Origin: Halomonas sp. BDJS001
GTDB taxonomy: Bacteria > Pseudomonadota > Gammaproteobacteria > Pseudomonadales > Halomonadaceae
Length of the DNA: 64,000 nucleotides
Reading direction: 5' to 3'
NCBI RefSeq assembly: GCF_026104355.1
Contig: NZ_CP110535.1
Span: 2,976,001-3,040,000 of the forward strand
Below are positions 1-7,354 of this stretch, in pieces (position 1 is the first letter of the stretch; every line of letters begins with the position of its first letter). Both the position numbers and the translations under genes were made by a program. Under the pieces are notes generated by a model. The model did no database searches. It was not told the origin of the DNA and saw only the letters and a program-made list of their open reading frames with translations.

Positions 1-1
1 G

Positions 2-178
2 CGACGCACTTCGACCCTGCAGGATATTCCTGGCATTGGCCCTAAGCGCAGACGGGAGCTACTACGCTTTTTTGGCGGTCTGCAGGGGGTACAAAAGGCC
101 AGCCGCGACGAACTTGCCCGTGTACCCGGCATTAATGCGTCGTTAGCCGAGAGTATTTACCGAGCACTCAACGGATAA
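2..178 (+). CDS. uvrC: Excinuclease ABC subunit C, C-terminal end (partial)
   Basis: Reading from base 2 gives 58 residues and a TAA stop at 176-178. The gene enters from the left edge, so only the C-terminus is present. It holds two helix-hairpin-helix turns: one around [13 protein letters not shown] and one around [13 protein letters not shown]. This tandem HhH module closes UvrC and helps it bind DNA and make the 5' incision in nucleotide-excision repair. The next gene on the same strand is pgsA, which matches the uvrC-pgsA order usual in gammaproteobacteria. The identification rests on this short tail plus context. A different HhH protein is possible but less likely. Confidence 0.85.
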   Translation, partial: RRTSTLQDIPGIGPKRRRELLRFFGGLQGVQKASRDELARVPGINASLAESIYRALNG

Positions 179-274
179 ACGCTCGTTTGGCATGGATGCC
201 ATCGGCCAAGGGGGATAGAATGAGCCCAAGAAACTTCGAATCCTCTGATTTCCCGGCAAGGATCGCACCCTGCG

Positions 275-823
275 ATGAACATACCCAACATACTGACACT
301 GGCGAGAATCGCCTTTATTCCGCTACTGGTAGTGCTGTTTTATCTACCCTTCAGCTGGAGCATGCCCGTGGCGGCTGGCCTATTTGGCCTGGCTTCCATC
401 ACCGACTGGCTGGATGGCTATTTAGCGCGCCGCTGGAATCAGTCAACGCCCTTTGGCGCTTTTTTAGACCCAGTAGCCGACAAACTCATGGTGGTCGTCG
501 CCCTGGCGCTACTGATCGAGCGTTACGACACCCTGGTGCTGACGCTCCCTGCGCTGGTGATCATCGGCCGTGAAATTGTTATTTCAGCCCTGCGTGAGTG
601 GATGGCTGAAATGGGCAAACGCGGCATGGTGGCAGTTTCCTGGGTGGGCAAACTTAAAACGACCCTGCAGATGGTGTCGCTACTGATCTTGCTAGCGCTT
701 CCGCCGACACACGAATTTGCCCTGCTAGGCGTTGTAGTCCTGTATACCGCCGCCATTCTAACGCTGTGGTCGATGGTTCAGTACCTGAGAGCGGCTTGGC
801 CGCATCTTAGTCGCTCAATGTAA
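275..823 (+). CDS. pgsA: CDP-diacylglycerol--glycerol-3-phosphate 3-phosphatidyltransferase
   Basis: This 182-residue inner-membrane enzyme makes phosphatidylglycerol phosphate from CDP-diacylglycerol and glycerol-3-phosphate, the committed step to phosphatidylglycerol and cardiolipin. The full CDP-alcohol phosphotransferase signature is visible: D47-G48-x2-A51-R52-x8-G61-x3-D65-x3-D69, with D44 just before it. Four or five hydrophobic segments surround it, and the N-terminus ([12 protein letters not shown]) is typical of PgsA. Length matches the family. The start ATG has a weak AAGGA further upstream than usual. The gene follows uvrC and precedes three tRNA genes, a conserved neighbourhood. 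Confidence 0.95.
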   Translation: MNIPNILTLARIAFIPLLVVLFYLPFSWSMPVAAGLFGLASITDWLDGYLARRWNQSTPFGAFLDPVADKLMVVVALALLIERYDTLVLTLPALVIIGREIVISALREWMAEMGKRGMVAVSWVGKLKTTLQMVSLLILLALPPTHEFALLGVVVLYTAAILTLWSMVQYLRAAWPHLSRSM

Positions 824-864
824 TCTGCTGATAACTCAATAAGAAAGCGTATATAATTCATTGA

Positions 865-892
865 TTGACAACTCGGCGGCGATCCGTATAAT
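865..892 (+). promoter_or_regulatory. Sigma70-type promoter of the tRNA operon
   Basis: A perfect -35 box TTGACA (865-870) and a perfect -10 box TATAAT (887-892) are separated by 16 bases. Transcription would start near 899, about nine bases before tRNA-Gly. The consensus match is what one expects of a stable-RNA promoter. It should drive the Gly-Cys-Leu tRNA transcript. Confidence 0.85.
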
Positions 893-907
893 TCGCCCTC
901 GAGTCGA

Positions 908-982
908 GCGGGAATAGCTCAGTGGTAGAGCATCGCCTTGCCAAGGCGAGGGTCGGGAGTTCGAATCTCCTTTCCCGCTCCA
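908..982 (+). tRNA. tRNA-Gly (GCC)
   Basis: The acceptor stem GCGGGAA pairs with TTCCCGC (972-978), followed by discriminator T and an encoded CCA (980-982). The D-arm AGCTCAGTGGTAGAGC is standard. The anticodon stem TCGCC/GGCGA holds the loop TTGCCAA with anticodon GCC at 940-942. The T-arm carries TTCGAAT. It reads GGC and GGU glycine codons. It is the first gene of a three-tRNA cluster. Confidence 0.97.
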
Positions 983-983
983 A

Positions 984-1013
984 CTTGGATAGTGTGGTCT
1001 TGGATAGTTTGGT
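984..1013 (+). repeat. Tandem 15-bp repeat behind tRNA-Gly
   Basis: Two adjacent copies of CTTGGATAGTGTGGT and CTTGGATAGTTTGGT (984-998 and 999-1013) differ at one base. They lie directly between the tRNA-Gly gene and a second copy of its 3' end. Their role is unknown. Confidence 0.8.
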
Positions 1014-1051
1014 AAAGCAGGTTAGGGTCGTGAGCTGGTGCGCCAGTCCGA

Positions 1052-1073
1052 TCGAATCTCCTTTCCCGCTCCA
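1052..1073 (+). repeat. Duplicated 3' end of tRNA-Gly
   Basis: These 22 bases repeat exactly the last 22 bases of tRNA-Gly (961-982), including the acceptor strand TTTCCCGC and the CCA end. The 5' half of a tRNA is missing and the 5' side of the T-stem does not pair, so this is not a working tRNA. It is either a leftover of a second tRNA-Gly copy removed by recombination or an attachment-site-like scar. Confidence 0.85.
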
Positions 1074-1085
1074 ATAGACTCTTGA

Positions 1086-1159
1086 GGCTGGATGGCAGAG
1101 TGGTTATGCAGCGGACTGCAACTCCGTGTACGCCGGTTCGATTCCGACTCCAGCCTCCA
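1086..1159 (+). tRNA. tRNA-Cys (GCA)
   Basis: The acceptor GGCTGGA pairs with TCCAGCC (1149-1155), then discriminator T and encoded CCA (1157-1159). The anticodon stem GCGGA/TCCGT encloses the loop CTGCAAC with anticodon GCA at 1118-1120. The T-loop is TTCGATT. Second functional gene of the Gly-Cys-Leu cluster. Confidence 0.97.
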
Positions 1160-1225
1160 TCTTTGTGTAGCAGTGATGTTTTAAGTAGCACAAAACAGCA
1201 TTGCCGTGTGACGTTGTAATGCATA

Positions 1226-1312
1226 GCCCGGATGGCGAAATCGGTAGACGCAAGAGACTTAAAATCTCTCGGGGGCAACCCCGTGCCGGTTCAAGTCCGG
1301 CTCCGGGCACCA
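1226..1312 (+). tRNA. tRNA-Leu (TAA)
   Basis: This is an 87-base class II tRNA with a long variable arm (CGGGGGCAACCCCGT). The acceptor GCCCGGA pairs with TCCGGGC (1302-1308), followed by A73 and encoded CCA (1310-1312). The anticodon stem AGAGA/TCTCT holds CTTAAAA, with anticodon TAA at 1260-1262. It reads UUA and UUG. It closes the tRNA cluster. Confidence 0.97.
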
Positions 1313-1628
1313 TCATCAATACTCACTCCTCCTCCCGCTTCACCCCTTCTATTGTTCTTTAATTCTAGCTCTTTAGTTATAGCTCTTTAGTTATGGCCCT
1401 CTAGCTTTCTACGCTGGTTCTCCCCCCTCTTTTCAGCGCTATGAGTGCGCACGATTGTTACGCATTTCTAACGCCACAGCCGTGCCAAAATATCGCTAAA
1501 CACTAATCGCCACGCTATGATGCCTGCCTTCTAATTATTTGCGCGCCCGGCGAAGCTAGCGACGCTTAGGGGGTAGTACTATTTTGGCCAGCATTGAGTT
1601 TGGTCGGCATCAAGAGGGAACGGACACT
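1313..1628. other. Gap between tRNA-Leu and nadB, with a 14-bp tandem repeat
   Basis: No gene is visible in this 316-base stretch. AGCTCTTTAGTTAT is repeated head to tail at 1367-1380 and 1381-1394. A pyrimidine-rich tract follows tRNA-Leu (from about 1321), but there is no clear hairpin terminator. The last part should hold the nadB promoter; I cannot assign its boxes with confidence. Confidence 0.6.
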
Positions 1629-3230
1629 ATGAGCATGCCAACATCCGATGTACTTATCATTGGCGGCGGTGTCGCTGGGTTAACCCTCGCCTTGGAAGTG
1701 GCTGATCACAGGTCAGTGACATTGGTGCGCCCCGCTCAAGACGACCAAGGAGCCAGCCGCTGGGCTCAAGGCGGTATTGCCGCCGTGCTCTCGCCGGATG
1801 ACAATCTGGAAGCCCATATCAACGACACACTGGTGGCAGGCGATGGTTTATGTGATCTTGAGGCGGTTCGCTTTACCGTTACCCATGGGCCCACTGCTAT
1901 TCAGTGGCTGATTGATAAAGGTGTACCCTTTACCCCCGAGAACGATCCTGCCGCGCGCTATCCATACCATCTAACTCGCGAAGGCGGCCATAACGCCCGG
2001 CGAATTATCCACGCGGATGATGCCACCGGTCGCGCCGTGGTGGATACGCTTGTAGACAAAGTGGCGCAGCATCCCAATATCACCCAACGCAATGATTTAA
2101 CCGTCGTTGGCCTGTTACAAGATACTCAAGGTGCCTGCTGCGGCGCCTATGGCAGCGATACTAACCGCCAGTGGCACTCGCTCACTGCGTGCCACACCGT
2201 ATTGGCCACTGGCGGCGCAAGCGGCCTCTACCGTCACACGACGACGCCCGCCCCGAGCAGCGGCGAAGGGATGATGATGGCCGCAGAGCTGGGGGCGCGA
2301 TTAATGAATCTCGAGTTTCAACAGTTTCATCCCACCTGCCTCTTTGACCCCGAAGGCCCGGCGTTTTTGATCAGTGAAGCGGTTCGCGGAGAGGGCGGAC
2401 ATTTGCTCAATGAAGCGGGGCAACGCTTTATGCTCGCGCAAGATAAGCGCGCCGAGCTGGCACCCCGCGACATCGTTGCCCGCGCCATTGACGCTGAGAT
2501 ACAGCGCGGCACCCTAGGGCATGTATGGCTGGATATTCGTCATTTAGGTGAAAAGGCGATCCACCACCACTTCCCCACTATTCTGGCCCACTGTGCATCT
2601 CGGGGCATTGATATCACCCGACACGCTATTCCTGTCGTGCCCGCTGCCCACTATAGCTGCGGCGGTGTCGCCACCGACCTGCACGGCGCCACCGACGTTG
2701 CCAATCTCTATGCCATCGGAGAAACAGCCTGCACGGGGCTGCACGGGGCCAATCGGATGGCAAGCAACTCACTGTTAGAGTGCTTGGTATTTGCCCGCAG
2801 CTGTGCACAGGCGCTGCTAGCCGATGAGGAGCAGCATGACCACCTATTCAGCAATCGAGAATTTCATCCCCCGCCCCAGGCTGCCGCCTTACCCAACGCA
2901 GTACTCAACGCTATTCGCCAACAAATGCGCACCACCATGAGCCAGCACGTCTCGATTGTGCGCAACGCAGCCGGTCTGAACACGGCTCTGGCGCAACTAA
3001 AGGCGCTGCTAAACCGCTTGGAAACGATTGAGGAAGCCCGAACGGCGCCGGAAGGGATACGACTGCGTCAAACCTTAGCGCTAGCCATCCTGACAGTGAT
3101 CGCCGCTCAGCAGCGACATGAGTCACGCGGGCTGCACTACGCCACCGACTGGCCCAACCAAAAGCCCGCAGCCATCGACTCTTCGCTTTCGATCAACGAT
3201 TTACCGGCCACGACAGACCCAAAGCGCTAA
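1629..3230 (+). CDS. nadB: L-aspartate oxidase
   Basis: NadB is a soluble FAD flavoprotein that oxidises L-aspartate to iminoaspartate, the first step of de novo NAD synthesis. From the ATG at 1629 it is 533 residues, close to the usual 540. This start has an AGAGGGAA Shine-Dalgarno about ten bases upstream and is preferred over the in-frame TTG at 1584. Visible signatures are the N-terminal dinucleotide fold IIGGGVAGL, SRWAQGGIAAV, EAVRGEGGHLLN, the HYSCGG active-site stretch and GLHGANRMASNSLLECLVF near the FAD site. A helical C-terminal domain follows. It converges with ygfX, and the stop codons overlap by four bases. The nadB / sdhE-ygfX adjacency also occurs in enterobacteria. Confidence 0.97.
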   Translation: MSMPTSDVLIIGGGVAGLTLALEVADHRSVTLVRPAQDDQGASRWAQGGIAAVLSPDDNLEAHINDTLVAGDGLCDLEAVRFTVTHGPTAIQWLIDKGVPFTPENDPAARYPYHLTREGGHNARRIIHADDATGRAVVDTLVDKVAQHPNITQRNDLTVVGLLQDTQGACCGAYGSDTNRQWHSLTACHTVLATGGASGLYRHTTTPAPSSGEGMMMAAELGARLMNLEFQQFHPTCLFDPEGPAFLISEAVRGEGGHLLNEAGQRFMLAQDKRAELAPRDIVARAIDAEIQRGTLGHVWLDIRHLGEKAIHHHFPTILAHCASRGIDITRHAIPVVPAAHYSCGGVATDLHGATDVANLYAIGETACTGLHGANRMASNSLLECLVFARSCAQALLADEEQHDHLFSNREFHPPPQAAALPNAVLNAIRQQMRTTMSQHVSIVRNAAGLNTALAQLKALLNRLETIEEARTAPEGIRLRQTLALAILTVIAAQQRHESRGLHYATDWPNQKPAAIDSSLSINDLPATTDPKR

Positions 3231-3658
3231 CGACCAGGACGATGAAACAACCGCCTTACCTCGCGTAGGCTCTGTTGAGGCGCGCTATCAGGCCAGAGCC
3301 AAACCCGCTGCTTACCGACATAAAGCCCTATTAACCAGGGCCCTAAATAGTCGCAGCGGATCTGCTGCTCATCACCCAACTCTTCACTTTGCTGCGCCAG
3401 GGCTGTCTCCACTGACGACGCCTCGCGCAGCCAGCGGCCTTGAACGTCAGGGATTGTCGTTGTCAGCGAGAGCATGCCTTTAGGCTGACGCAGATAGCCA
3501 TGCCATCCAAGGGCAGCACCCAGCCCCCCCATCGCCATTGCCAATGGCCCGCCCCCTACCCAATAGCTGATCACCACTACCCCGACCCATAAACCAGATT
3601 GAGACAGTAGCCAATACTTAGAGGGTACGATAGGCAGAATTATCGGTGGTTTCAGCAT
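3227..3658 (-). CDS. ygfX: YgfX (CptA)-family membrane protein
   Basis: A 143-residue protein with two hydrophobic segments near residues 15-45, then a soluble C-terminal part with aromatic clusters (DYLGPWLIGLYV, RVWLWPDS). This is the layout of the YgfX/CptA family, partner of SdhE (CptB). In Escherichia coli the family has been described both as a toxin acting on the cytoskeleton and simply as an inner-membrane protein of unclear role. The ATG at 3658 is preferred over a TTG six bases upstream. It overlaps the end of sdhE by 41 bases, so the two are translationally coupled. The call relies on position beside sdhE and on topology, because the family is weakly conserved. Confidence 0.75.
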   Translation of the reverse strand: MLKPPIILPIVPSKYWLLSQSGLWVGVVVISYWVGGGPLAMAMGGLGAALGWHGYLRQPKGMLSLTTTIPDVQGRWLREASSVETALAQQSEELGDEQQIRCDYLGPWLIGLYVGKQRVWLWPDSAPQQSLREVRRLFHRPGR

Positions 3659-3911
3659 GTTCAACGATCATTTGTACGATACGCCGCTGGCTGGGCTCCT
3701 CGGGCCACTCGCGATGCATCAGCCAGACAAACAGATCCTGATCCTCACCCTCAATAAGTTGCTGGTAGGCCAGTTGATCCGCTTCGCTGAGATGGTCAAA
3801 ACGCTGTTCAAGAAACGGAATAAGCAGCAGATCAAGCTCCCACATGCCGCGCCGGGAGTGCCAGTAAAGCCGTTTGCGCAAAATGGCTGCTGGGGAATTA
3901 TCGTCGTTCAA
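3618..3911 (-). CDS. sdhE: FAD assembly factor SdhE (CptB)
   Basis: SdhE helps attach FAD covalently to the succinate dehydrogenase flavoprotein. The family hallmark RGMWELD is present within KRLYWHSRRGMWELDLLL, followed by acidic helices typical of the small five-helix fold. The best start is a TTG at 3911, giving MNDDNSPAAILRKRL and 97 residues. It has a GGAG Shine-Dalgarno nine bases upstream. An ATG-type start further out (3980) would add 23 residues not seen in the family. It is the first gene of an overlapping pair with ygfX and faces nadB. Confidence 0.88.
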   Translation of the reverse strand: MNDDNSPAAILRKRLYWHSRRGMWELDLLLIPFLEQRFDHLSEADQLAYQQLIEGEDQDLFVWLMHREWPEEPSQRRIVQMIVEHAETTDNSAYRTL

Positions 3912-4117
3912 CGTCAGCCGCTCCGATCTAAGAAATGAGCAGCCAGTATACCTAAGCTGCGGGGTCGCGCCAGCGCCCACCTTCGCCTATGCTGTTAATG
4001 AGTCTAGAACCTTGTTTTATCTGAATTGTTTTATACTGAATTGCGCAGTATGCTGAATTTGATGTTAGCGAGGTCGAGAGCGCGTCACGGCCTTCAATGT
4101 TCGCAGGGAGCCAACCG

Positions 4118-4414
4118 ATGACTAAATCTGAACTAATCGAACAAATTGCGATGCGTCAGCCGGAGTTGTCCGCCAAAGATGTTGAAACGGCGGTGCGTAT
4201 TATCCTGGACGACATGACGGATTCTCTTTCTAGCGGTGGTCGCGTTGAGATCCGTGGTTTCGGCAGTTTTTCACTGCACTATCGGGAGCCGCGGGTAGGG
4301 CGCAATCCAAAAACAGGCGAAGCAGTTGATCTGGAAGGCAAGTATGTGCCGCACTTTAAGCCTGGCAAGGAGCTGCGCGAGCAGGTAGACGCTAGTCGGG
4401 CGCTCGGCTACTAA
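4118..4414 (+). CDS. ihfB: Integration host factor subunit beta
   Basis: IhfB pairs with IhfA to form a sequence-specific DNA-bending protein. From the ATG at 4118 it is 98 residues (family about 94), with GGGAG upstream. An in-frame ATG at 4097 lacks a ribosome site. The DNABII-family signature is clear: [26 protein letters not shown], with the beta-arm proline and the RNP(K)TG motif. A C-terminal helix ([10 protein letters not shown]) follows. It leads lapA-lapB on the same strand. In many gammaproteobacteria rpsA sits directly upstream, but here that place is taken by the divergent sdhE. Confidence 0.96.
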   Translation: MTKSELIEQIAMRQPELSAKDVETAVRIILDDMTDSLSSGGRVEIRGFGSFSLHYREPRVGRNPKTGEAVDLEGKYVPHFKPGKELREQVDASRALGY

Positions 4415-4486
4415 ACGTGGGATGACGTCGGCGCTAGAGTCGTACACAATAGCGCTACCGTGAATGTCACAGACTAGGGAACTCAA

Positions 4487-4792
4487 ATGCGTTGGATTAA
4501 AGGGCTGATATTAGCCGTTATTTTGCTGATAGTAGTGCTGGTAGGCATTCTGTTTGCCGTTAATAATCAGCAAACCATTGCCTTAAACCTTATTTGGCTA
4601 GAGCTACCGGCAGTATCGCTCTCGGTATGGCTGCTAGCGACCTTGGTGTTTGGCGTCGTACTGGGCATGCTCGCCATGCTTGGCGTCTACGTTCGGTTAA
4701 AGGCAACCCTGGCCCGCAGCCAGCGACAAAACAAGCAGCAGCGTAAAGAGCTCGACAGCCTGCGCACCCAGGAGTTTAAGGAACTGGCATAA
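4487..4792 (+). CDS. lapA: Lipopolysaccharide assembly protein A (DUF1049)
   Basis: This 101-residue protein has two transmembrane helices (about residues 5-24 and 43-65) and a basic, coiled cytoplasmic tail (LKATLARSQRQNKQQRKELD). That is the LapA/YciS layout. LapA works with LapB at the inner membrane to tune LpxC turnover and lipopolysaccharide amounts. A GGGAA ribosome site precedes the ATG. Its TAA is followed immediately by the lapB ATG with no gap, so the two are co-translated. The conserved ihfB-lapA-lapB order supports the call. Confidence 0.9.
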   Translation: MRWIKGLILAVILLIVVLVGILFAVNNQQTIALNLIWLELPAVSLSVWLLATLVFGVVLGMLAMLGVYVRLKATLARSQRQNKQQRKELDSLRTQEFKELA

Positions 4793-5998
4793 ATGCTGGA
4801 TGTTGCGCTGCTAAGCGTACTGTTGGTCGCCATTGCCATCGGTTACGGATTAGGTTATCGCCAAGCCGGACGCCGTCGACATCGCTCCGAACCGCCCATG
4901 GCCTCATCGCAGGCGCTCTCCCGGGACTACTTCGTCGGGCTTAACTACCTGCTTAACGAGCAGCCCGACGAAGCGATCAACACCTTTATTAATGTGCTTG
5001 CGGTCAACAGTGACACGGTGCACACCCATATCGCCCTCGGCAAACTGTTTCGCGCCCGTGGCGAGGCCGATAAAGCGGTTAGCATCCACCAAAACCTGTT
5101 AGCGCGCCCCGCCCTTTCACAGCACACCAACGAGCAGATCCAGCTTGAGCTTGCCCGGGACTTTATGGCGCTTGGTGTGCATGACCGTGCCCAGCGACTG
5201 CTCAATACGCTGCTGGAACAGAGTAGTGATCACGAACACCGCTACGCTGCTAAACAGCTGCTTATCGATTTATTGGAACGCGAAAAAGCATGGCAGCAAG
5301 CCCTCGACGTTATCCAACCACTGCTGAAACAGTATCCGAAGATGCGGCGCCCCGCGGCCCACTGGTTATGTGAACTGGCACTGGAGGAAATTAGCGAAGC
5401 CAGCCGTCCACTGGCTAAAAAGCACCTCAAACAAGCGCTTCAACTGGATGAAAATTGCGTTCGCGCCACCTTAATGCTGGCCGAATTGGAGATGGACAAC
5501 GGGCACTATGCGCGCGCCATAGGGCGCTTGGACACTATCCCGCGCCAAGACATCGTGCATATCCCCACTATGCTGCCAGCCCTCAGGCACGCCTATTTGC
5601 GCAATAATGATGAAGCAGGTTTTGAGGCTCACCTTTATCGGCTGCTTGAGCAAGCCCCTTATACCAGCATTATTATTGCGCTGGGACAGCTCGTTCATCA
5701 GCGTGACGGGGTCGACAAAGCGATCGAGTTGATCGGCGAACGCCTGCGCGCCGTGCCAAGCTTAGGTGGGCTGGATTACTTGATCGACCTGTATATCGAA
5801 AGCCAGCGGCTTAGCGGAAAACCTTCCCCGGATACCCGCCTGCTGCTGCTGAAACATCATACCGATGCGCTGCTGCTTAACCGTACCCGCCATCGCTGCC
5901 AGCGCTGCGGCTTTACCAGCGACGCGTTACAGTGGCAGTGCCCCAGCTGCCGTTTCTGGGGCACCATTAAACCGGTGATTGGCGTAGAGGGCGAATAG
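4793..5998 (+). CDS. lapB: Lipopolysaccharide assembly protein B (TPR protein with rubredoxin-like zinc site)
   Basis: LapB (YciM) is 401 residues: an N-terminal membrane anchor (LLSVLLVAIAIGYGLGY), a long run of tetratricopeptide repeats, and a C-terminal rubredoxin-like metal site with two CxxC pairs at C369/C372 and C383/C386. In enterobacteria it is an adaptor that brings LpxC to FtsH for degradation, and so balances lipopolysaccharide against phospholipid. All expected parts are intact and the length is typical. The gene starts directly at the lapA stop. The pyrF gene downstream is on the opposite strand. Confidence 0.95.
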   Translation: MLDVALLSVLLVAIAIGYGLGYRQAGRRRHRSEPPMASSQALSRDYFVGLNYLLNEQPDEAINTFINVLAVNSDTVHTHIALGKLFRARGEADKAVSIHQNLLARPALSQHTNEQIQLELARDFMALGVHDRAQRLLNTLLEQSSDHEHRYAAKQLLIDLLEREKAWQQALDVIQPLLKQYPKMRRPAAHWLCELALEEISEASRPLAKKHLKQALQLDENCVRATLMLAELEMDNGHYARAIGRLDTIPRQDIVHIPTMLPALRHAYLRNNDEAGFEAHLYRLLEQAPYTSIIIALGQLVHQRDGVDKAIELIGERLRAVPSLGGLDYLIDLYIESQRLSGKPSPDTRLLLLKHHTDALLLNRTRHRCQRCGFTSDALQWQCPSCRFWGTIKPVIGVEGE

Positions 5999-6044
5999 GG
6001 CTCGCTCGCGAAGCGGAGGAAGCCCTCGCAAGGCTGAGAGAGAT

Positions 6045-6746
6045 TCAGTGCGCTCCTAGCTCCGCCTCAATCGCCGCCAGGGCCTCCATAGGCTCATCAG
6101 CCTGAGTGACGGGGCGACCAATGACCAGATGGCTACTGCCTGCCTGAATGGCTTCGCTTGGGCTCATCGTCCGCTGCTGGTCATTGGCGGCTGCAAAGCT
6201 TGGCCGAATGCCAGGGGTGACTTTCAGGAAAGACTCACCGCATAGCGTTTTAATCCGCGCAGACTCCTGGGCTGAGCAAACCACTCCTTGCAAACCACTC
6301 TGCTTCGCCAGCACCGCCAAGCGCTCCACGTGTTCGGCCAGTGGGGCCTTTATACCTAGCTCTGCCAAATCGTCTGCCTGCATACTGGTCAATACAGTAA
6401 CGGCGATTAAATGGGTCGTTAAAGCGTGCTGTTCCAGACGCTGCACAGCCGCCTCCATCATCCGCCGCCCGCCGCTGGCATGAACGTTGACCATCCACAC
6501 GCCCTGCTCCGCCGCCGCCTGCACGGCGCTGGCAACGGTATTGGGAATATCGTGAAATTTTAGATCCAGAAACACCTCAAACCCTCTACCGTGCAGCGCT
6601 TCTAGCACCGCAGGGCCGCTGCGGGTAAACAGCTCTTTACCGACTTTCACTCGACAGCGGGCGGGGTCTAGCTGATCTGCCATGCAGAGCGCAGCGTCAA
6701 GCGAAGGGTAATCAAGGGCAATAATGATCGGGGAATCGGTGGCCAC
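6045..6746 (-). CDS. pyrF: Orotidine 5'-phosphate decarboxylase
   Basis: PyrF decarboxylates OMP to UMP, the last step of de novo pyrimidine synthesis. The protein is 233 residues and shows the signature [11 protein letters not shown], whose D-x-K-x2-D residues form the catalytic network. IIALDYPSL lies at the N-terminus, and the phosphate-binding TPGIRP and LVIGRPVTQ segments are near the end. The start is a GTG at 6746 with TTGGAG seven bases upstream. Its place beside lapB is the usual one. Confidence 0.97.
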   Translation of the reverse strand: MATDSPIIIALDYPSLDAALCMADQLDPARCRVKVGKELFTRSGPAVLEALHGRGFEVFLDLKFHDIPNTVASAVQAAAEQGVWMVNVHASGGRRMMEAAVQRLEQHALTTHLIAVTVLTSMQADDLAELGIKAPLAEHVERLAVLAKQSGLQGVVCSAQESARIKTLCGESFLKVTPGIRPSFAAANDQQRTMSPSEAIQAGSSHLVIGRPVTQADEPMEALAAIEAELGAH

Positions 6747-6835
6747 AACGTTGCTCCAAATACGTTTTCGGCCATTATATCAGTCTCGCCCTACTCCTCG
6801 CCTCCCCCTTGTTTGTAGGCGATAGGTAAGCCAGA

Positions 6836-6875
6836 TGTAAGATTTTTACCATAAACGGATAGCTAAAAACTTACA
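6836..6875. promoter_or_regulatory. Large inverted repeat upstream of the HhH gene
   Basis: TGTAAG-A-TTTTTA (6836-6848) is mirrored by TAAAAA-CTTACA (6864-6875), leaving a 15-base centre. A further CTTACA lies at about 6893-6898. It sits in the 259-base space between pyrF and the small helix-hairpin-helix gene, about 130 bases before the latter. It could be an operator for a dimeric regulator or an RNA hairpin. The function is not known. Confidence 0.45.
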
Positions 6876-7005
6876 TAAACCGTCATAGATCTCTTACAGA
6901 AACACCTTTGGAATAAAGCTAAGTTAGTAATGCATCGGCGTTTATCTTTCCCAGCGCCGCCTGCGCAACCCAAGTCATCCAACGTTATTAAAAGGATCAT
7001 TGAAG

Positions 7006-7287
7006 ATGAACATGAAACTTAAAGGGGTGTTGGCCGCACTACTGTTTAGCATTAGCTTAAGTCTTTCCAGTGGCGTGCTGGCCCAGGATGTGGCCCCTAT
7101 TAACGTCAATACCGCCGACGCTGAACTGCTGGCCGAACTACCGGGTATTGGCCCCAGCCGGGCCGACGCGATTATTGAAGAGCGCGAAGCTAATGGCGCC
7201 TTTGAAAGCGCTGCAGACCTAGAGCGCGTCAGTGGCATTGGGCCTGCCACCGTTGACCGCCTGCAGGGGCAAGTGACGTTTGAATAG
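7006..7287 (+). CDS. Secreted ComEA-like helix-hairpin-helix protein
   Basis: A 93-residue protein with an N-terminal signal peptide (MNMKLKGVLAALLFSISLSL then SSGVLAQ, cleavage likely after LAQ). It ends in a tandem helix-hairpin-helix domain: INVNTADAELLAELPGIGPS and LERVSGIGPATVDRL. This is the ComEA-type periplasmic DNA-binding module used to draw in incoming DNA during natural transformation, although many such proteins have no proven role. The ATG at 7006 has AAGGA nine bases upstream. The gene stands alone, without comEC or pilus genes nearby. Confidence 0.85.
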   Translation: MNMKLKGVLAALLFSISLSLSSGVLAQDVAPINVNTADAELLAELPGIGPSRADAIIEEREANGAFESAADLERVSGIGPATVDRLQGQVTFE

Positions 7288-7314
7288 AGATAACGTTTGT
7301 TAGCCACCACCATC

Positions 7315-7341
7315 GCCCGGTCAACATAAGCACCGGGCTTT
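7315..7341. terminator. Hairpin between the HhH gene and prpD
   Basis: GCCCGGT (7315-7321) pairs with ACCGGGC (7332-7338) around a 10-base loop, followed by a short TTTGG. It lies between two convergent genes and may end transcription of the upstream gene. The T-tract is weak. Confidence 0.45.
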
Positions 7342-7354
7342 GGTATAACCTGCT

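Noticed and set aside
919..1319. Minus-strand open frames across the tRNA cluster
   Set aside because: They read through three clear tRNA genes on the other strand and have no recognisable protein.
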